The notes beneath the pieces were generated by a model. It had not been told where the DNA came from. It did not search any database and worked only from the letters and a program-made list of their open reading frames with translations. Source: Muraenolepis orangiensis (Eukaryota; Chordata; Actinopteri; Gadiformes; Muraenolepididae). From it: 64,000 nucleotides of DNA. The stretch covers positions 9,769,915 through 9,833,914 of the forward strand of contig CM051002.1 in the NCBI GenBank assembly GCA_027704905.1. Reading direction: 5' to 3'. Each line of letters begins with the position of its first letter. The first letter of the stretch is position 1. This document shows, piece by piece, positions 10,459 to 22,454 of the stretch. The translations under genes were made by a program, and so were the position numbers.

Positions 10459-10683
10459 CGCTTAACGTGAAAAGACTTAACGTAACTAAGAGTTACAAAA
10501 CCACGATCAATAATCACCTAATTTGCATATGTTTTGTCATTAGCACTTTCACCTTTTCACTTTCATTTTGACAGGTGAAAGTGCTAATGACAAGACATAT
10601 GCCAGAGACATTTGGTGATTATTGATCGCTATTTTGGAACTTAAAGTTTAAAAGTTACGTTAAGCCTTTTCTCGTGAAGCGTG
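10459..10683. repeat. ~225-bp hairpin (foldback)
   Basis: Arms 10459-10560 and 10572-10683 pair with mismatches. Shared blocks include CTTAACGT, GATCAATAATCACC, GCATATG, TTGTCATTAGCACTTTCACC. The loop is about 12 bases. Confidence 0.75.
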
Positions 10684-10909
10684 TTAGACCGTCCCTTTAA
10701 CCGATAGCCTGTGTGTGGTGGTCTGTGGTGGTCTGTTACTTCACTACATGGACACTGCTTTACAACTATGGTCCACTTGGGAATTGGCTGCGACAATCTG
10801 ATCTGCCTAAATGATATAAGGCATAAAGTGACTCCTCCGTGACGTCCGTCTGACTAGAACAACTTAATTTTCGAATGGTGGTGGTGATGGTGGGGGTGGT
10901 GGTCTACAG

Positions 10910-11309
10910 CAGGGGTTCCCAAAGTGGGGGTCGCGGGGGGGGGGGGGGTCGCGGGACCCCGAGGGGGGGGGGGGGGGGTCGCGAGATGATTTCAGAATCC
11001 TCTTGATGTGACCATGAGGTTTTTATTGTTAATAATAACGTGTGCATATATATTTTTATATATGTACGGGTGACGAAAAATGAATTTTGATTCCGACAGA
11101 TTCACGACAGTATCATTTGGAGCTGAAATAAAAGCCACACACAATTTTCAATATCACGATTACCCCCCCCCCCCTTCGACTTCACGATGTTCTCGATGGT
11201 GAAGATCTGTGCACACGTTGTTTTTAATGTTCCAGTCCCTCCGGTGATAGTGGGGGGGGGGGGGTCTGTTATGTTGGGGGTCGCGGGCTGAAAAGTTGTG
11301 GAACCCCTG
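10910..11309. mobile_element. 400-bp hAT-type MITE nested in the larger hAT-like element
   Basis: Termini CAGGGGTTCC (10910) and its inverse GGAACCCCTG (ending 11309), with a perfect 8-bp target duplication GTCTACAG at 10902-10909 and 11310-11317. Interior has long G and C runs (10931-10978, 11163-11174, 11253-11265). No coding capacity. Confidence 0.85.
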
Positions 11310-11351
11310 GTCTACAGAAGGTCCAGTTGTGATAGACACGCTTCGCCACTG

Positions 11352-11914
11352 ATATATATATATATACAACATGTAGAAAGAAAAACAAAAATAGCAATAG
11401 TAATTTATAAAATAAAATGTGTATATATATATATATAGTAATAATAACATACATACAACATTTTTGGTGTTGAGCAGCCCGGTACACTACAATAACAGCA
11501 ACGAGAGGCGGCCATATTTTGTCACGTATCTGGGGTAACTACCAGAAGTAAGAGAAGTCGCTCTGCAATTTTTAACGTTCCGGAAGCAGGAAGTGTGACA
11601 TAGGCCTATTCATTAGGCAACAAACCATTAGGCAACAAACCAATGAAGGCAACAAGTACTGGCCAAACCGAGGCAGAGTAGGGCGGGTCTTTGCTAAATT
11701 AGTGTTTTTTACAGGATGGGTGGCAACCCGAACCTTCAAGTATCTAGTGATGCTAATTGCTAGTTGTTGGTAGCCAAGCAAGCACGAAAAGGGATGGTGC
11801 TTTATTTGTTTATTGATCATTCAATTTTATACTATGGTGCTGTATTAATTTATTGCGGACACTAACGCTTGACGTTCATAAGGATATATAAAAATAATTA
11901 TATTTTTATATTGG
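11352..11914. other. AT-rich module of unit 1
   Basis: Starts in a short (TA)n, then contains TTAGGCAACAAACCA direct repeats (11613-11643) and sequence found in all five units. The element's origin is not recognised. Confidence 0.4.
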
Positions 11915-12028
11915 TTAATTGGGACAGATTTTGCACTCGAAATACGTCCGATCAGCATCGACCTGGTAGAGACCCACCTTTTCCGGGTTGAAGTTAATGT
12001 TGTTGTGTCTCAGAAAACACATCGACAT
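11915..12028 (-). CDS. unrecognised 37-residue small ORF (unit 1)
   Basis: ATG at 12028, stop TAA at 11915-11917. It reads MSMCFLRHNN, INFNPEKVGL, YQVDADRTYF, ECKICPN. The CxxC near the end and the protein-like composition suggest a real or former exon, but I do not recognise the family. The same frame occurs in the other four units; between units 1 and 3 the only change before the stop that I see is silent (GTG/GTA). It may equally be a fragment of an unidentified repeat. Confidence 0.25.
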   Translation of the reverse strand: MSMCFLRHNNINFNPEKVGLYQVDADRTYFECKICPN

Positions 12029-12215
12029 TACCCCCCAAAATTGCTCATCAACACTACAGTCCAAGGTTATTTACAGTGGACAAATGAGACTGAACACTAC
12101 AGATTTTTTTGGTCTAGTGCCACATAGCCGTACATAACTGGCATGATTGTCAAATGTTCATCAGAAAAAACACACAACCTAACACTTTCTGACAGAAACA
12201 GTTGAATATTAGACT

Positions 12216-13277
12216 TTGCCATGCAGGTTCAATACAAATAACAACAGATCCACGGATGACGCAATTACCATGGCCCTCCACACTGCCCTTTCCCACCTGG
12301 AGGAAAATAACTGTTATGTGCGAATGCTGTTTGTGGACTACAGCTCAGCGTTCAACACGATAGTTCCTGCCAAGCTCGACACCAAGCTTAGAGGTCTAAG
12401 CGTGCCCCCATCCATGTGCAGCTGGATACTGGACCTCCTGTCGGACCGCTGCCAGGTGGTGAGGATGGGCAGCACCACCTCAGAGCCACTGACCCTCAAC
12501 ACGGGAGCCCCCCAGGGATGTGTGCTGAGCCCTCTCCTCTACTCCCTCTACACCCACGACAGCATGGCTATGCACAGCTCCAACGTCATCATCATGTTTG
12601 CTGACGACATGACAGTGATGGGCCTGATCGCCGGCGACGACAAGACAGCCTACAGGGAGGAGGTCTGATCGCTGGAGCAGTGGTGCCAGGAGAACAGCCT
12701 CGCCCTCAACATCAAGAAGACCAAGGAGCTGATCGTGGACTTCTGGAAGCAGAGAGGAGAGCACAGCCCTATATCCATCGACGGTGTTGCAGTAGAGAGG
12801 GTCAGCAGCTTCAAGTTCCTTGGCGTGCACATCTCCGAGGACCTCACATGGTCCACGCACACCACACACGTGGTGAAAAGGGCCCAACAACGCCTGTATT
12901 TCCTCAGGCGTCTGAGGAAATTCAGCTTGGGCCCCCTCCTGGGGGCATCCTATACCGGCACCATTGAGAGTGTTCTTACAGGGTGTATCACCGCCTGGTA
13001 CGGGAACTGCACTGCACTCGAGCGCAGAGCGCTTCAGAGGGTGGTGCGGACGGCCCAGTATATTGTTGGAGGTGAGCTCCCCTCCCTCCTGGATATATAC
13101 AACCAGCGGTGCGTGGCCAAGGCCAAACGCATCATATAAGACAATGCCTATCCCAGCCACGAACTGTATTCACTTTTACCGTCAGGCAGGCGATACCGCA
13201 GTATCAAGTGCCGTACAAATAGACTCAGAGATAGCTTCCACAGTCAGGCCATCAGGCTGATGAACAAGGGTGTATAG
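12216..13277 (+). mobile_element. L2-like LINE reverse transcriptase fragment, unit 1
   Basis: Frame blocks: RSTDDAITMALHTALSHLEE, LFVDYSSAFNTIVP (motif A), NTGAPQGCVLSPLLYSLYTH (motif B), IMFADDMTVMGLI (motif C intact), stop TGA at 12666-12668, then QWCQENSLALNIKKTKELIV, SFKFLGVHISEDLTW, RLYFLRRLRKF, stop TAA at 13137-13139, then the LPSGRRYRSIK and IRLMNKGV ending with TAG at 13275-13277. It lacks endonuclease and fingers, so it is 5'-truncated, and two in-frame stops make it inactive. Confidence 0.9.
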
Positions 13278-14160
13278 CATATAACAATGTATATTTTATT
13301 ACATTGATTTATATATACATATTGCTATTTTTCTGTGCCGATATATTGCATTTCATAAATTGCATTTTTATTTTAATTTTTTTACTTCTTTTATTCTATT
13401 CTGTTTTATTCTATTTTTATCTATTTTTATCTTATTTTTATAACTGCTGTCTGTCGTCGGGTATTGCACATAAGATATTCACTCACTGCTTTATACTTGT
13501 GTAAACTGTGAAGTGACAATAAACCTGACTTGACTTGAATTGCATTATCTAAAGTGATCACAATCAATAGTAAACCTTACTTGGTAGCCGCGCCAAGTTC
13601 ACTGAACAAATAACATGGTCTAAGTGATCAAGGCCACAACAAATATAACATAATTAACTAAAGGTCATGACAAAAAATCTTGACTAATCTACACTAATCA
13701 AAGTATCCAAAGCCTGGAGAATTCTGCATTCTAAACTCCATGTTTGTCTTGAAGACTGTACAAATGTAACAGCGGTATCTTAAGCTTATCGGCGCAGGTG
13801 TTTGACATTGGGAATGGAAATGGTTAACTGGTTAAAAACTCGATGTGTGGCAGTGGCGTCATTCCAGCAGGTGGAAGTGGTGAACTGTGGCTGTTGTCTA
13901 GTACATTGTATAGTATATAGTGTTGTTTATAGTATCTAGTATAGCATATCATAGGAAGTATATAGTGTTGTGTACACTATAGTATTGTATCGTTTAGTTT
14001 AGTATTGTTGTAGGATTTCATACTGCAGGAGGAAATGGGGAGTAAGCATTCCATTGAACTTGTTGCAAATGTCAATTCAACTCTTGAATCTTGAATCAAC
14101 CTCTAGGAACACAACAGTCACGTTTTCTGAAAGGGAGAAAAAAGTCCACATTGTGGTGTA
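13278..14160. other. LINE 3' region and second LINE-tail-like segment, unit 1
   Basis: Poly-pyrimidine/T-rich 3' UTR ends in CAATAAACCTGACTTGACTT (13518-13537). About 13,885-14,098 is a TATAGTA-rich tail with GGGGAGTAAGCATTCCATTG, related to the tail at 5750-5913. No gene. Confidence 0.5.
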
Positions 14161-14192
14161 TTGTGTTGATTTGCACTTCAGGGCCACCGTAA
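14161..14192. repeat. inverted-repeat arm left of chia copy 2
   Basis: Contains GATTTGCACTTCAGGGCCAC; its inverse is at 19392-19420 on the other side of the gene. Confidence 0.65.
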
Positions 14193-14778
14193 CTTTTGAA
14201 TTGTACTGTTCTTATAAACTCTGGACTTCCTGAGATGTCGCCCTCGCTACCCGGCTATCCCGCCAAGTATCTGTGTGTGGTCTTTCCATCCCACGCCGTG
14301 GGGCATATACTACCTGTTATATACCTGGGGCATATACTACTAACTGCATATCAACTCTATGTTCTGTATCTAAATGATCAACAACAATTACCTTTTGCCT
14401 AAATTATACAATTCACACAATATCACTCAAAATCCACAGTTAAACATTATTACAGTGTCTGCCATGTGTTCTTTTTTAAACAGGGTTAATAATGTCTCAA
14501 ATTCATGACATACCTTCTAGCAGTGGAGGCTCAGCCAACTGACTTATGGGATACTGATGTTTGCTCTGTTGGTGTTAAGTGTTCTACTGCCCGTCTTTTC
14601 ACTAATGAACATTGTTTACTGCCTTGACGCTGATATGTACCGGAATGTAACATCTGTCTAGTATCTTAGAGATTTTGCTAAAGCAACTTTCCTTGTCATA
14701 CAAAAGTGAAGAGGTGTAGATAACGTCATAACCATACTACATAATCTTTCTGGTAAACATTGAAAATAAATAGCAGTT
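14193..14778. other. no gene seen
   Basis: Contains the GGGGCATATACTAC repeat (14292-14341) and a CTGATATGTACCGGAATGTAAC variant shared only with unit 4 (50,260). Confidence 0.4.
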
Positions 14779-15503
14779 ATCATCGAACTTTGACATGTCA
14801 CTCACCTTGCAGTAGTCCTGAATAGACCCATCAGACTTGCACACAAGTATGGGACGAGAGGATCGCTGTCTGACTCTTCTATTAGACCCGTTTCCAACAT
14901 AGCTTTAAATGATTCTAAAGTTTATGTTCAGGTAACCTAAAGGATGCAACATAACATCACGCCTGGGGATGTTTCAATGTGCTGGTTAATAAGACGTCAC
15001 CAAACCTCAGCTCTCTGACGAGAAGAAATGGGTCTATCACAGGGGACCAGGGCAGACTGGTTCACAGTGATCCCAGTGAAAACAGGGAGGTAGAATGCAA
15101 ACATAATGATTTCTTCTTTCTGGTTCAGACCTAATATATGTCAAAATGATGCCTTTATTTTATGTCAGGTATTTTCTTCTCTTCTTTACATCAGTATGAT
15201 GTGAAACCTAACTCAGCCATACTGGATAGTACGCAGTGTATTGTATAGTACAGTATTGCATAGTATAGTATTAGGTCTAGTGTTGTTGTATAAAGTCAGA
15301 ATGCAGGAGTTAATGGGGAGTAAGCATTCCATTGTACTTGCTACACATGGAACATAAAGAATCTTGAATCTTAATATTGCAGAACTATATCACTATCAGC
15401 AGGAACCACCAAAGACAACAGCTGTTAGATGCTATATTTATTTTTGATTCCAAAGAACCACCGTGTGCCATGTTTGTGTGCTACATACTATTAAGAACCC
15501 AGT
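14779..15503. other. short gypsy remnant and 3' flank of chia copy 2
   Basis: 14779-14870 is a remnant of the minus-strand gypsy fragment (the DYRKV region). A LINE-tail-like segment follows (15,210-15,372). AATAAA on the minus strand lies near 15,437-15,442. Confidence 0.5.
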
Positions 15504-15635
15504 TCAAACGCAGTTGCAGCAATTGCAGCTGGGGTCGAACACCAGGCCAGTAGCACAGCGTTTCTGGTAGGTCTTTCCTTGGCTGCACTCGTAGAAGTGG
15601 TTCTTGTTGGTGGGGTCAGGGTAGAGTCCGTTGGC
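15504..15635 (-). pseudogene. orphaned CBM14 exon of chia copy 2
   Basis: Carries the same out-of-frame junction and CNC ending as copy 1; stop TGA at 15504-15506. Confidence 0.65.
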
Positions 15636-18237
15636 CGTGGCGTGCGTGTGTCTGATTGCATGCTTCACCAGCTCCAAGGCCGGTCTTGATGCTGCTGATC
15701 AAAGGGTACTTTCCCTGGCCACAGAAAGTGCCACTGAAGTCATCCATGTCTAAAGTCCAAACCATGGCTCCTCCGAAACCGTTCTTCAGCCACTGGAGCT
15801 GTTCATTGGAAGAAATGTATGGTTTATCTGTCAGTCACAATGACACATATAAAAGGTTAATGTATGTATCTATGCATCTATGTATGTTATGCATACCTTG
15901 ATCTGAAAGCTCTTGACATTGTCGTATCCAGCCCAGGTGCCCTGGCTCTTGTAGGCATAGGGCACCTCCTGGATGGAGTCCCAGGCCTGTGTAGCTCCTT
16001 CCTTTAGAAAGGTGCAGATCTGAAAGGACGAGGCCATTTGAATTATATTATAAAGATCGTGTTATACTTACTTAATGTCATGCCATCGATATGCTGACTT
16101 TGTCAACCAAAAACATCCACTTTAAAGGGAATACCTCATAGTAGGCCAAGAAGCCAGCCTGGTGGGTGAAGGGGCCAGCAGGTCCAGCACCACGGGCCGG
16201 GGCTCTCACGGCGGTGTTGGATGAAGCCAGGTTGAAGGTGTGGCCATGGGTGGCGAATCCAACCAGCAGCTTCTCGGCGGGTGCGCCGTTGTTCTTCCAG
16301 TAGTTCATGGCATAGTCCTACAGAAGGTGGAAACCATGTCACATCCTGATTCTAACAATTGCGGTCCAAAGTTATGTGTGTAATACAACTTTAAAGTTTT
16401 GATTATTATCATATTCATCATATTTATTAGATTAATTATTATTAATAATAATAATGATAATAATAATAATTACAACCTGTATTTTAAAATTATTATTATT
16501 ATTAAGAAAGATCCCTTCACGTACCACATTGAGGTCGTTGCTCTGGTCAGCTGGGCCTTTGTAGAGGGGGCTGTTTTGTCCAACAGTGGGCTCCCAGGAG
16601 CCATGAAAGTCATAGCTCATCACATGCAAGTAGTCCACGGCACTGGCATGAAACATTACAAACAAAACGTCAGGAATATTTTCCAGACATCCCAACATCC
16701 CCCCACATTATAACTAAATACTAACGCTCCGATTGCCGCAATCTGGTATCCAGAGTCGATGGTTCCCTTTCCGGCAGAGACGGCAGCAGTCAGCATCAGA
16801 CGAGGACGGTTGGTATTCTTGCCCTCGTTCTCGAAGGCCCTCAACAGCTCCTGAAGAGAAAGACACAGAGGGGTCAGATATGGATGCATGGGTTTCTCTA
16901 TCTCTTTTCATCATATCTCAAAGTTAATCCGCCATACTAACAAATGTTTATAAGGCCCTTAGTGGCAGAATTATGCACAGATTTTGATGTTGAAACGGTA
17001 GGAACAAAAAACATACTTCTATACAGCATGTGCAATATCTGACCTGGACCAGAATAGTAAAGCGTTGCTTATCCTCAGCTGGGGAGCCACGAGATCCAGG
17101 GTACTCCCAGTCGAGATCCAGACCATCAAACTTGTGCTGACGCAGGAACGCGATCGCACTGGTGATGAAGGTCTGGCGGTTGGCAGGAGTAGACACCATG
17201 GTGGTGAATCTGAGGAGAGGCCATGAGAGCCAGCCGTCAGCTGGCTTGTACTCGTTTCATATACACTTGATGAAATCTGAGATATGTTTTATATTCACTT
17301 GGCAGTGCCAAAGTTCCATCCTCCAATGGCCAGCAGGGTCTTCAGTTTACTGTTGCTGACAAAGAAAAACATTTGATACACCAATGCCGGCTTTAATCCT
17401 TTTTCAGGTGGTCTTTCTTTATTGTGTCTGAGTGTATGCTGGTCTGATCACTTTTTCTTGCAACCACATCCAGGTGAAAATCTATTTTCTCTACATTATA
17501 TTCTTCATTGAAGTATCTGAAGCCTGTAACCAACACTTTTATCCTTACAAATGGATACAGAGGCTTAGATAACCCCACACCCTTTGTGTTCATGTCTCTA
17601 CTCACTTGTTCTTGAGGGCCTGGAACTGTCTGTAGAGCACCTCATCGTTCCACTCGTAGGTCGTGAGCCGGTTGCCGTCCATTCCGGCAAAGGCGTAGAT
17701 CAGGTGATCGCAAAGACATCGGTCTACGTCGGTGGGTAAAAACTTACCTGCTCCGGGACGGTACTGTGCCCAGTTAGTGAAATAACAGGAGAGGATGTAG
17801 GATGATCCTAGAACAGAGGGCAGACAGTCACACTTAAGTTCAGACCTTAGAGTTCAGCTGTTTTAGGATTAGGAAGACAAATTCACTGGGGGTTTGAAAA
17901 ACATACCTAGCTGCACGTGCAGCAGGAGAGCCAAACCTGTACAGAGAGAGAGAGAGTGAGAGAGAGAGAGGATTTGTTTAAATAAAGTGAAAAGCTTACA
18001 AGTCTTCAGTGGTTCCATGTTCTTCACTTACCAACTATTACGTTACCATTGACATATAGAGGGAATGACGAGACGAGACACACCTGGGTTGATTACAAAT
18101 GGGTACACCTGGAAGGGAAACCGATAAGGACTACAAAACCATGACAGGGAACTACAGCTAGACATGACACATCACACTAGGAGCGCCTGATCAGGGCACA
18201 AACACATAACACCAACGAAGATGAGTAGCTTGCCCAT
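15616..18237 (-). CDS. chia: acidic chitinase (GH18) copy 2, exon 1 interrupted, CBM14 out of frame
   Basis: Exons: 18213-18237, 17907-17936, 17606-17807, 17299-17355, 17044-17209, 16726-16850, 16525-16642, 16135-16317, 15897-16019, 15669-15798 with read-through to TGA 15616-15618 (about 403 aa). Catalytic DGLDLDWEYPG is intact. Differences from copy 1: one Lys fewer after QWL in exon 10, DMDDFSGTF instead of DLDDFSGTF, a six-base deletion removing two residues of the linker just before the donor, and AVRAPARGAG in exon 8. The upstream barrel exons are almost identical to copy 1, implying a very recent duplication or conversion. Same exon 1 insertion problem as copies 1 and 3. Confidence 0.75.
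18036..18210. mobile_element. 175-bp insertion at chia copy 2 exon 1 donor
   Basis: Same sequence and ACCAAC duplication (18030-18035, 18211-18216) as in copy 1, so one insertion spread by duplication. Confidence 0.75.
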
Positions 18238-18275
18238 GGTGCGTCTGTATAACGTTCTAAGGGAAAGGGTCCGTC

Positions 18276-18282
18276 TTATATA
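18276..18282 (-). promoter_or_regulatory. TATA box of chia copy 2
   Basis: TATATAA, 39 bp upstream of ATG 18237. Confidence 0.7.
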
Positions 18283-19391
18283 CACCTGAGGCACCACTTC
18301 ATATCTGCACACACATTGTTTGTGTGCTGATTTGTTTGGTCATGCGTTTGTTTGGGCATGTCGGGTATTCCACTGGCTCAGCTTAAAGCAAAGATAACCT
18401 TCTAATGTCCTCTAAAGACATGTTCATCAGGCTATCACAAGTGAAATTAAGGTGAGTGCTGCAATGTGTTTCACCAAACGCACTTCTGTGTTTTGCCTGC
18501 TCTGTTCTGCTGATATGCCAAGTAGTCCAGACGTTTAGCAGTGCTCTGCACGCTCGTACAGCAACATATGTATGTCTTTTCTAAGGGAAGAGACATCAAA
18601 TGCTTGCAAAGTCCACAAGGAAAGGCTCCAACCAGGCTTGAACCCAAGATCATCTTCCAGTTTTCTCAACTGTTTGTAAGATGATAAATGCTAAATGCTG
18701 ACGATGGTATATAGATATCCAAACATACAGTAAGCATAATTTGAAATGCATGAAATCCTCCTTAATTATGGGGCTCTGATTCATAACATACTTGGTACAC
18801 ACATGTATTCTTATATAATGTATATACTGTATATACTGTATATGTTTAAATATATACATTGTTTATTTTATGTTGTATTAAATTAAGAAGATATTACCAC
18901 AAAACAATAGGAAGAACAGGTGGCCTAAATGGACTTTTTCTTGTGCTTCAATTTCTGATTGAAGTTTGTTGATTGTTAGATAATGTTAAAAAAATCATGT
19001 GTGATGAGTATAAGCAGTTTCTGGATTGAGCAACATATAACTGTTAGGAGTTGTGTTTCTTTTGACTAATTCATACCCTAGTCACATATGCTATCTAGAA
19101 CTATAATATATACACTATCCTGAACTTGTGGTTAGCGGCTGATTAATAACTTAATCATATGTTTGGCATGGAACTGGGCCAAGCCAAGGTTGTTATCGCC
19201 AATGTTAAATACATATTTTTCATTGTGTACTTATGCTCTGGTACATGGCTGATATGTTCTCTGTGTTCATGCTGCACTGCTTCTGGTCAGGCCAAGGCCA
19301 AATGGTCAAACATATCTAGACAAGAGGGCTTGTGTGAGTTACAGGCACGTCCACTGGCCACTCTGTTAATTGTAGAGGTTTCAAGGACTTT
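18283..19391. other. chia copy 2 5' flank, proximal
   Basis: Contains TACTGTATA repeats (18,825-18,845) and an A-rich variant (about 18,986-19,012) shared with unit 5 but not with units 3 and 4. No supported gene; a 103-codon open frame at 19,159 is listed among the rejected items. Confidence 0.4.
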
Positions 19392-19420
19392 TTACTGTGG
19401 CCCTGAAGTGCAAATCACAA
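19392..19420. repeat. inverted-repeat arm right of chia copy 2
   Basis: Contains GTGGCCCTGAAGTGCAAATC, the exact inverse of the 20-bp core at 14,161-14,192. The pair brackets about 5.26 kb holding the gene. Confidence 0.65.
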
Positions 19421-20240
19421 CTACAATAACAAAACAATGTGAAAATATGACAACACGCAAGTCTGTATAACATTAACATTACACTTACATACTTTGCTGG
19501 ACTTTCTGGACTCATTACAGCTACTGCACTGTACTGCACTGTATGCATGATGCTGCTGCACTACTGCACTTTAAATGCTTTAAAATCTTTTTGCACATTC
19601 AACAGATGTTCATACCACCTATCAGTCACTTTGCTGTCCTTTTTTTGTTCATTTTTATTTTTATTGTATATTTTTATGGTATTGTTTTTTGAGATGTTTA
19701 CTGCAGGAGGGAATGGGGAGCAAGCATTCCAATGTACTTGTTACAAATGGCAAATACATTTCTTGCATCTTGTATCTTGTATTGTATTCAAATATAAACA
19801 TTTCTGAATAGAAGGTAAATAATTCAACTGACAATTTCTGTTCAATCCAAATTGCACTAAATGAGTTTCATAACCAATTTCTAACCAGCTATAACTTTTA
19901 AACCTAAATAAATAATACATTATTAGATACATATGGGAAAATAGCAAGAATGCAAATACCGCAAATTAAGCACAATTTGTGGAAAGATCATTACACATGG
20001 GTATTTTGGTGCAATTTGTTCCCCCCAGTTATCAGTGCTGGAGACCTGTGTATGGTAAGTGTGTGTTTGAGTCTAAGTGTTTCAGACAGATGAGGGGATG
20101 GATTGTAATATAAATGAATTGTCACCGACCAAATCATAGGAGTTATGATGCTGAAGACAGATATATTGTGTAACAGCTTTGGAGACGTTAGTTCAAGTTC
20201 TGCTAATAACAATCCCCTTCTTGGAAACCTTGGCAAGTGT
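19421..20240. other. LINE-tail-like segment and spacer, unit 2
   Basis: TACTGCACT repeats (19,520-19,570), a T-rich stretch and CTGCAGGAGGGAATGGGGAGCAAGCATTCCA-type tail (about 19,700) resemble fish LINE 3' ends. No gene. Confidence 0.45.
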
Positions 20241-20305
20241 CTCGTGGCGCAGAGGTTAGGGCTTCAGGTTCTGGAGACCTGTGTTCGATTCCCACTTTCG
20301 GTCGG
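20241..20305 (+). repeat. tRNA-like SINE head, unit 2
   Basis: Pol III-type A box in TGGCGCAGAGGTTAGGG and B box GTTCGATTCCC (20283-20293) at tRNA spacing, with a CAGGT/ACCTG stem between them. The loop lacks the usual T before the anticodon and no clean acceptor stem forms, so this is a tRNA-derived element rather than a tRNA gene. Confidence 0.5.
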
Positions 20306-20639
20306 TATTGTAAATGATGATGTGGTAAGCTTATGTATGGCAATCTTTGAACTATAACAATTTGTTATGTATGATGAACTATGAGAATGTGTTAATCATG
20401 ATAATTTGTGATGAGTGTGTTTTGATTAGGATTTTAGGACTTTTGTGGAGCGTGTTCTCCATAGAAATGTGATTTTATGAAATGTGACAATGTTCTGTTA
20501 ATTGTAATGTCAATGAATACCTCCAAACAACTCAGAGCTTTTGGACTCCGAGGGCCATCTAACCACAGCCCCATCTGTAATAATAGATAAGAGATAAGAG
20601 CAGTTTCAGTTAGCAGTTTCAGTGAGTTGGGCGAAAGTT

Positions 20640-21210
20640 TCAGGTTCGCAACTTTGCTAGACTGAAAAACATCTCTTTCTCTAACAGCACTCCCGACTCT
20701 GTTATTGGCTCAATCTTAGACATCCCTGCAAATCAGAAGGGTCTGATCTCTAAAATCTGTGCCTCAATAACTCAGCTGACGGGGGCCTCGCTTGAACAAA
20801 TTAAAACAAAGTGGGAGGAGGAGTTGGGTGGCCCTGAGTGACAAAGACTGGGAAGTTGCACTCACCAGAGTGAATGGAAGCACATTATGTGCAAGGCTCA
20901 ATTTAATACAGTTTAAAGTTATTCACCACACTTACTTTACTAAATCAAAGCTCTCCAAAATATATGCCGATGTCCCAGATACCTGTTACATGTAACCTAT
21001 CTCCAGCAAATATGACTCATATGTTTTGGTCCTGTCCATGTCTTCGGGAATGCTGGGCAACTATTTTCAAACACCTGTCCGAATCTCTGAACCTTGTTAT
21101 AACTCCAAACGTAGAGGTGGCCATTTTTGGAGTATTGCCAGATCATCAGTGTCAACAACAAACTAATGGTGAACCATCAATATACCTCAAATTAGTTCTA
21201 AGGCAATAGT
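20640..21210 (+). mobile_element. L1/Tx1-like ORF2 C-terminal fragment, unit 2
   Basis: Blocks DKDWEVALTRVNGSTLCARL and QFKVIHHTYFTKSKLSKIY, then in another frame SPANMTHMFWSCPCLRECW and IFGVLPD. The order CxxC...H...C after KVIHH matches the C-terminal zinc-knuckle region of fish L1-clade ORF2. It has a two-base deletion at GGCCCTGAGTGA relative to unit 5 and a frame break at DTCYM. The 3' UTR runs to the (TA)n. Confidence 0.75.
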
Positions 21211-21400
21211 CCCTCACTCTCTTGATGACCAGGAAAACACTGCGCATAATCTCTTTGGGAGTGTATATGTATGTATCACTGTTATTGTTGATTTATTTTG
21301 TTAGAATTTCTATTTACTTAATTGTATTTTATTATGACTGTTTTATTACTATTGTATGTGTGTATATTTGTAGATGTGGTTCTCTGTATGCATGTATATG

Positions 21401-22139
<739 letters not shown>

Positions 22140-22253
22140 TTAATTGGGACAGATTTTGCACTCGAAATACGTCCGATCAGCATCGACCTGGTAGAGACCC
22201 ACCTTTTCCGGGTTGAAGTTAATGTTGTTGTGTCTCAGAAAACACATCGACAT
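22140..22253 (-). CDS. unrecognised 37-residue small ORF (unit 2)
   Basis: Same frame as in unit 1, ATG at 22253 and TAA at 22140-22142. Immediately upstream the sequence carries TATCCCTCTTTTTGAGACCAC, shared with unit 3 but replaced by a C-run in units 1, 4 and 5. Confidence 0.25.
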   Translation of the reverse strand: MSMCFLRHNNINFNPEKVGLYQVDADRTYFECKICPN

Positions 22254-22454
22254 TATCCCTCTTTTTGAGACCACAAAAATTGCTCATCATCACTACAGTC
22301 CAAGGTTATTTACAGTGGACAAATGAGACTGAACACTACAGATTTTTTTGGTCTAGTGCCACATAGCCGTACATAACTGGCATGATTGTCAAATGTTCAT
22401 CAGAAAAAACACACAACCTAACACTTTCTGACAGAAACAGTTGAATATTAGACT

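Larger units (their letters stand above)
9382..11351. mobile_element. hAT-like element with decayed TTF-zinc-finger transposase
   Basis: Left end CAGTGGTGAAGCGT (9382) and right end, read on the minus strand, CAGTGGCGAAGCGT (ending 11351) form a 14-bp terminal inverted repeat with one mismatch. The flanks (GTATATAC / ATATATAT) only loosely resemble an 8-bp duplication. The element sits in a unit lacking 2.7 kb of spacer present in units 2, 4 and 5, so one flank was probably lost with that deletion. Inside are a 5' transposase fragment, a hairpin and a nested MITE. Confidence 0.7.

Noticed and set aside
12480..13160. 226-codon minus-strand frame (also in units 3, 4, 5)
   Set aside because: Antisense to the LINE reverse transcriptase, whose sense translation has all expected motifs; the open antisense frame reflects GC-rich codon use.
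19159..19470. 103-codon plus-strand frame recurring in units 2-5
   Set aside because: No recognisable domain. It ends in LINE-tail-like sequence, unit 5 has lost the ATG, and high overall identity means conservation is uninformative.
20241..20305. functional tRNA gene
   Set aside because: Only A and B boxes and one stem are convincing; there is no acceptor stem, the base before the candidate anticodon is not T, and it recurs at the same place in each repeat unit.
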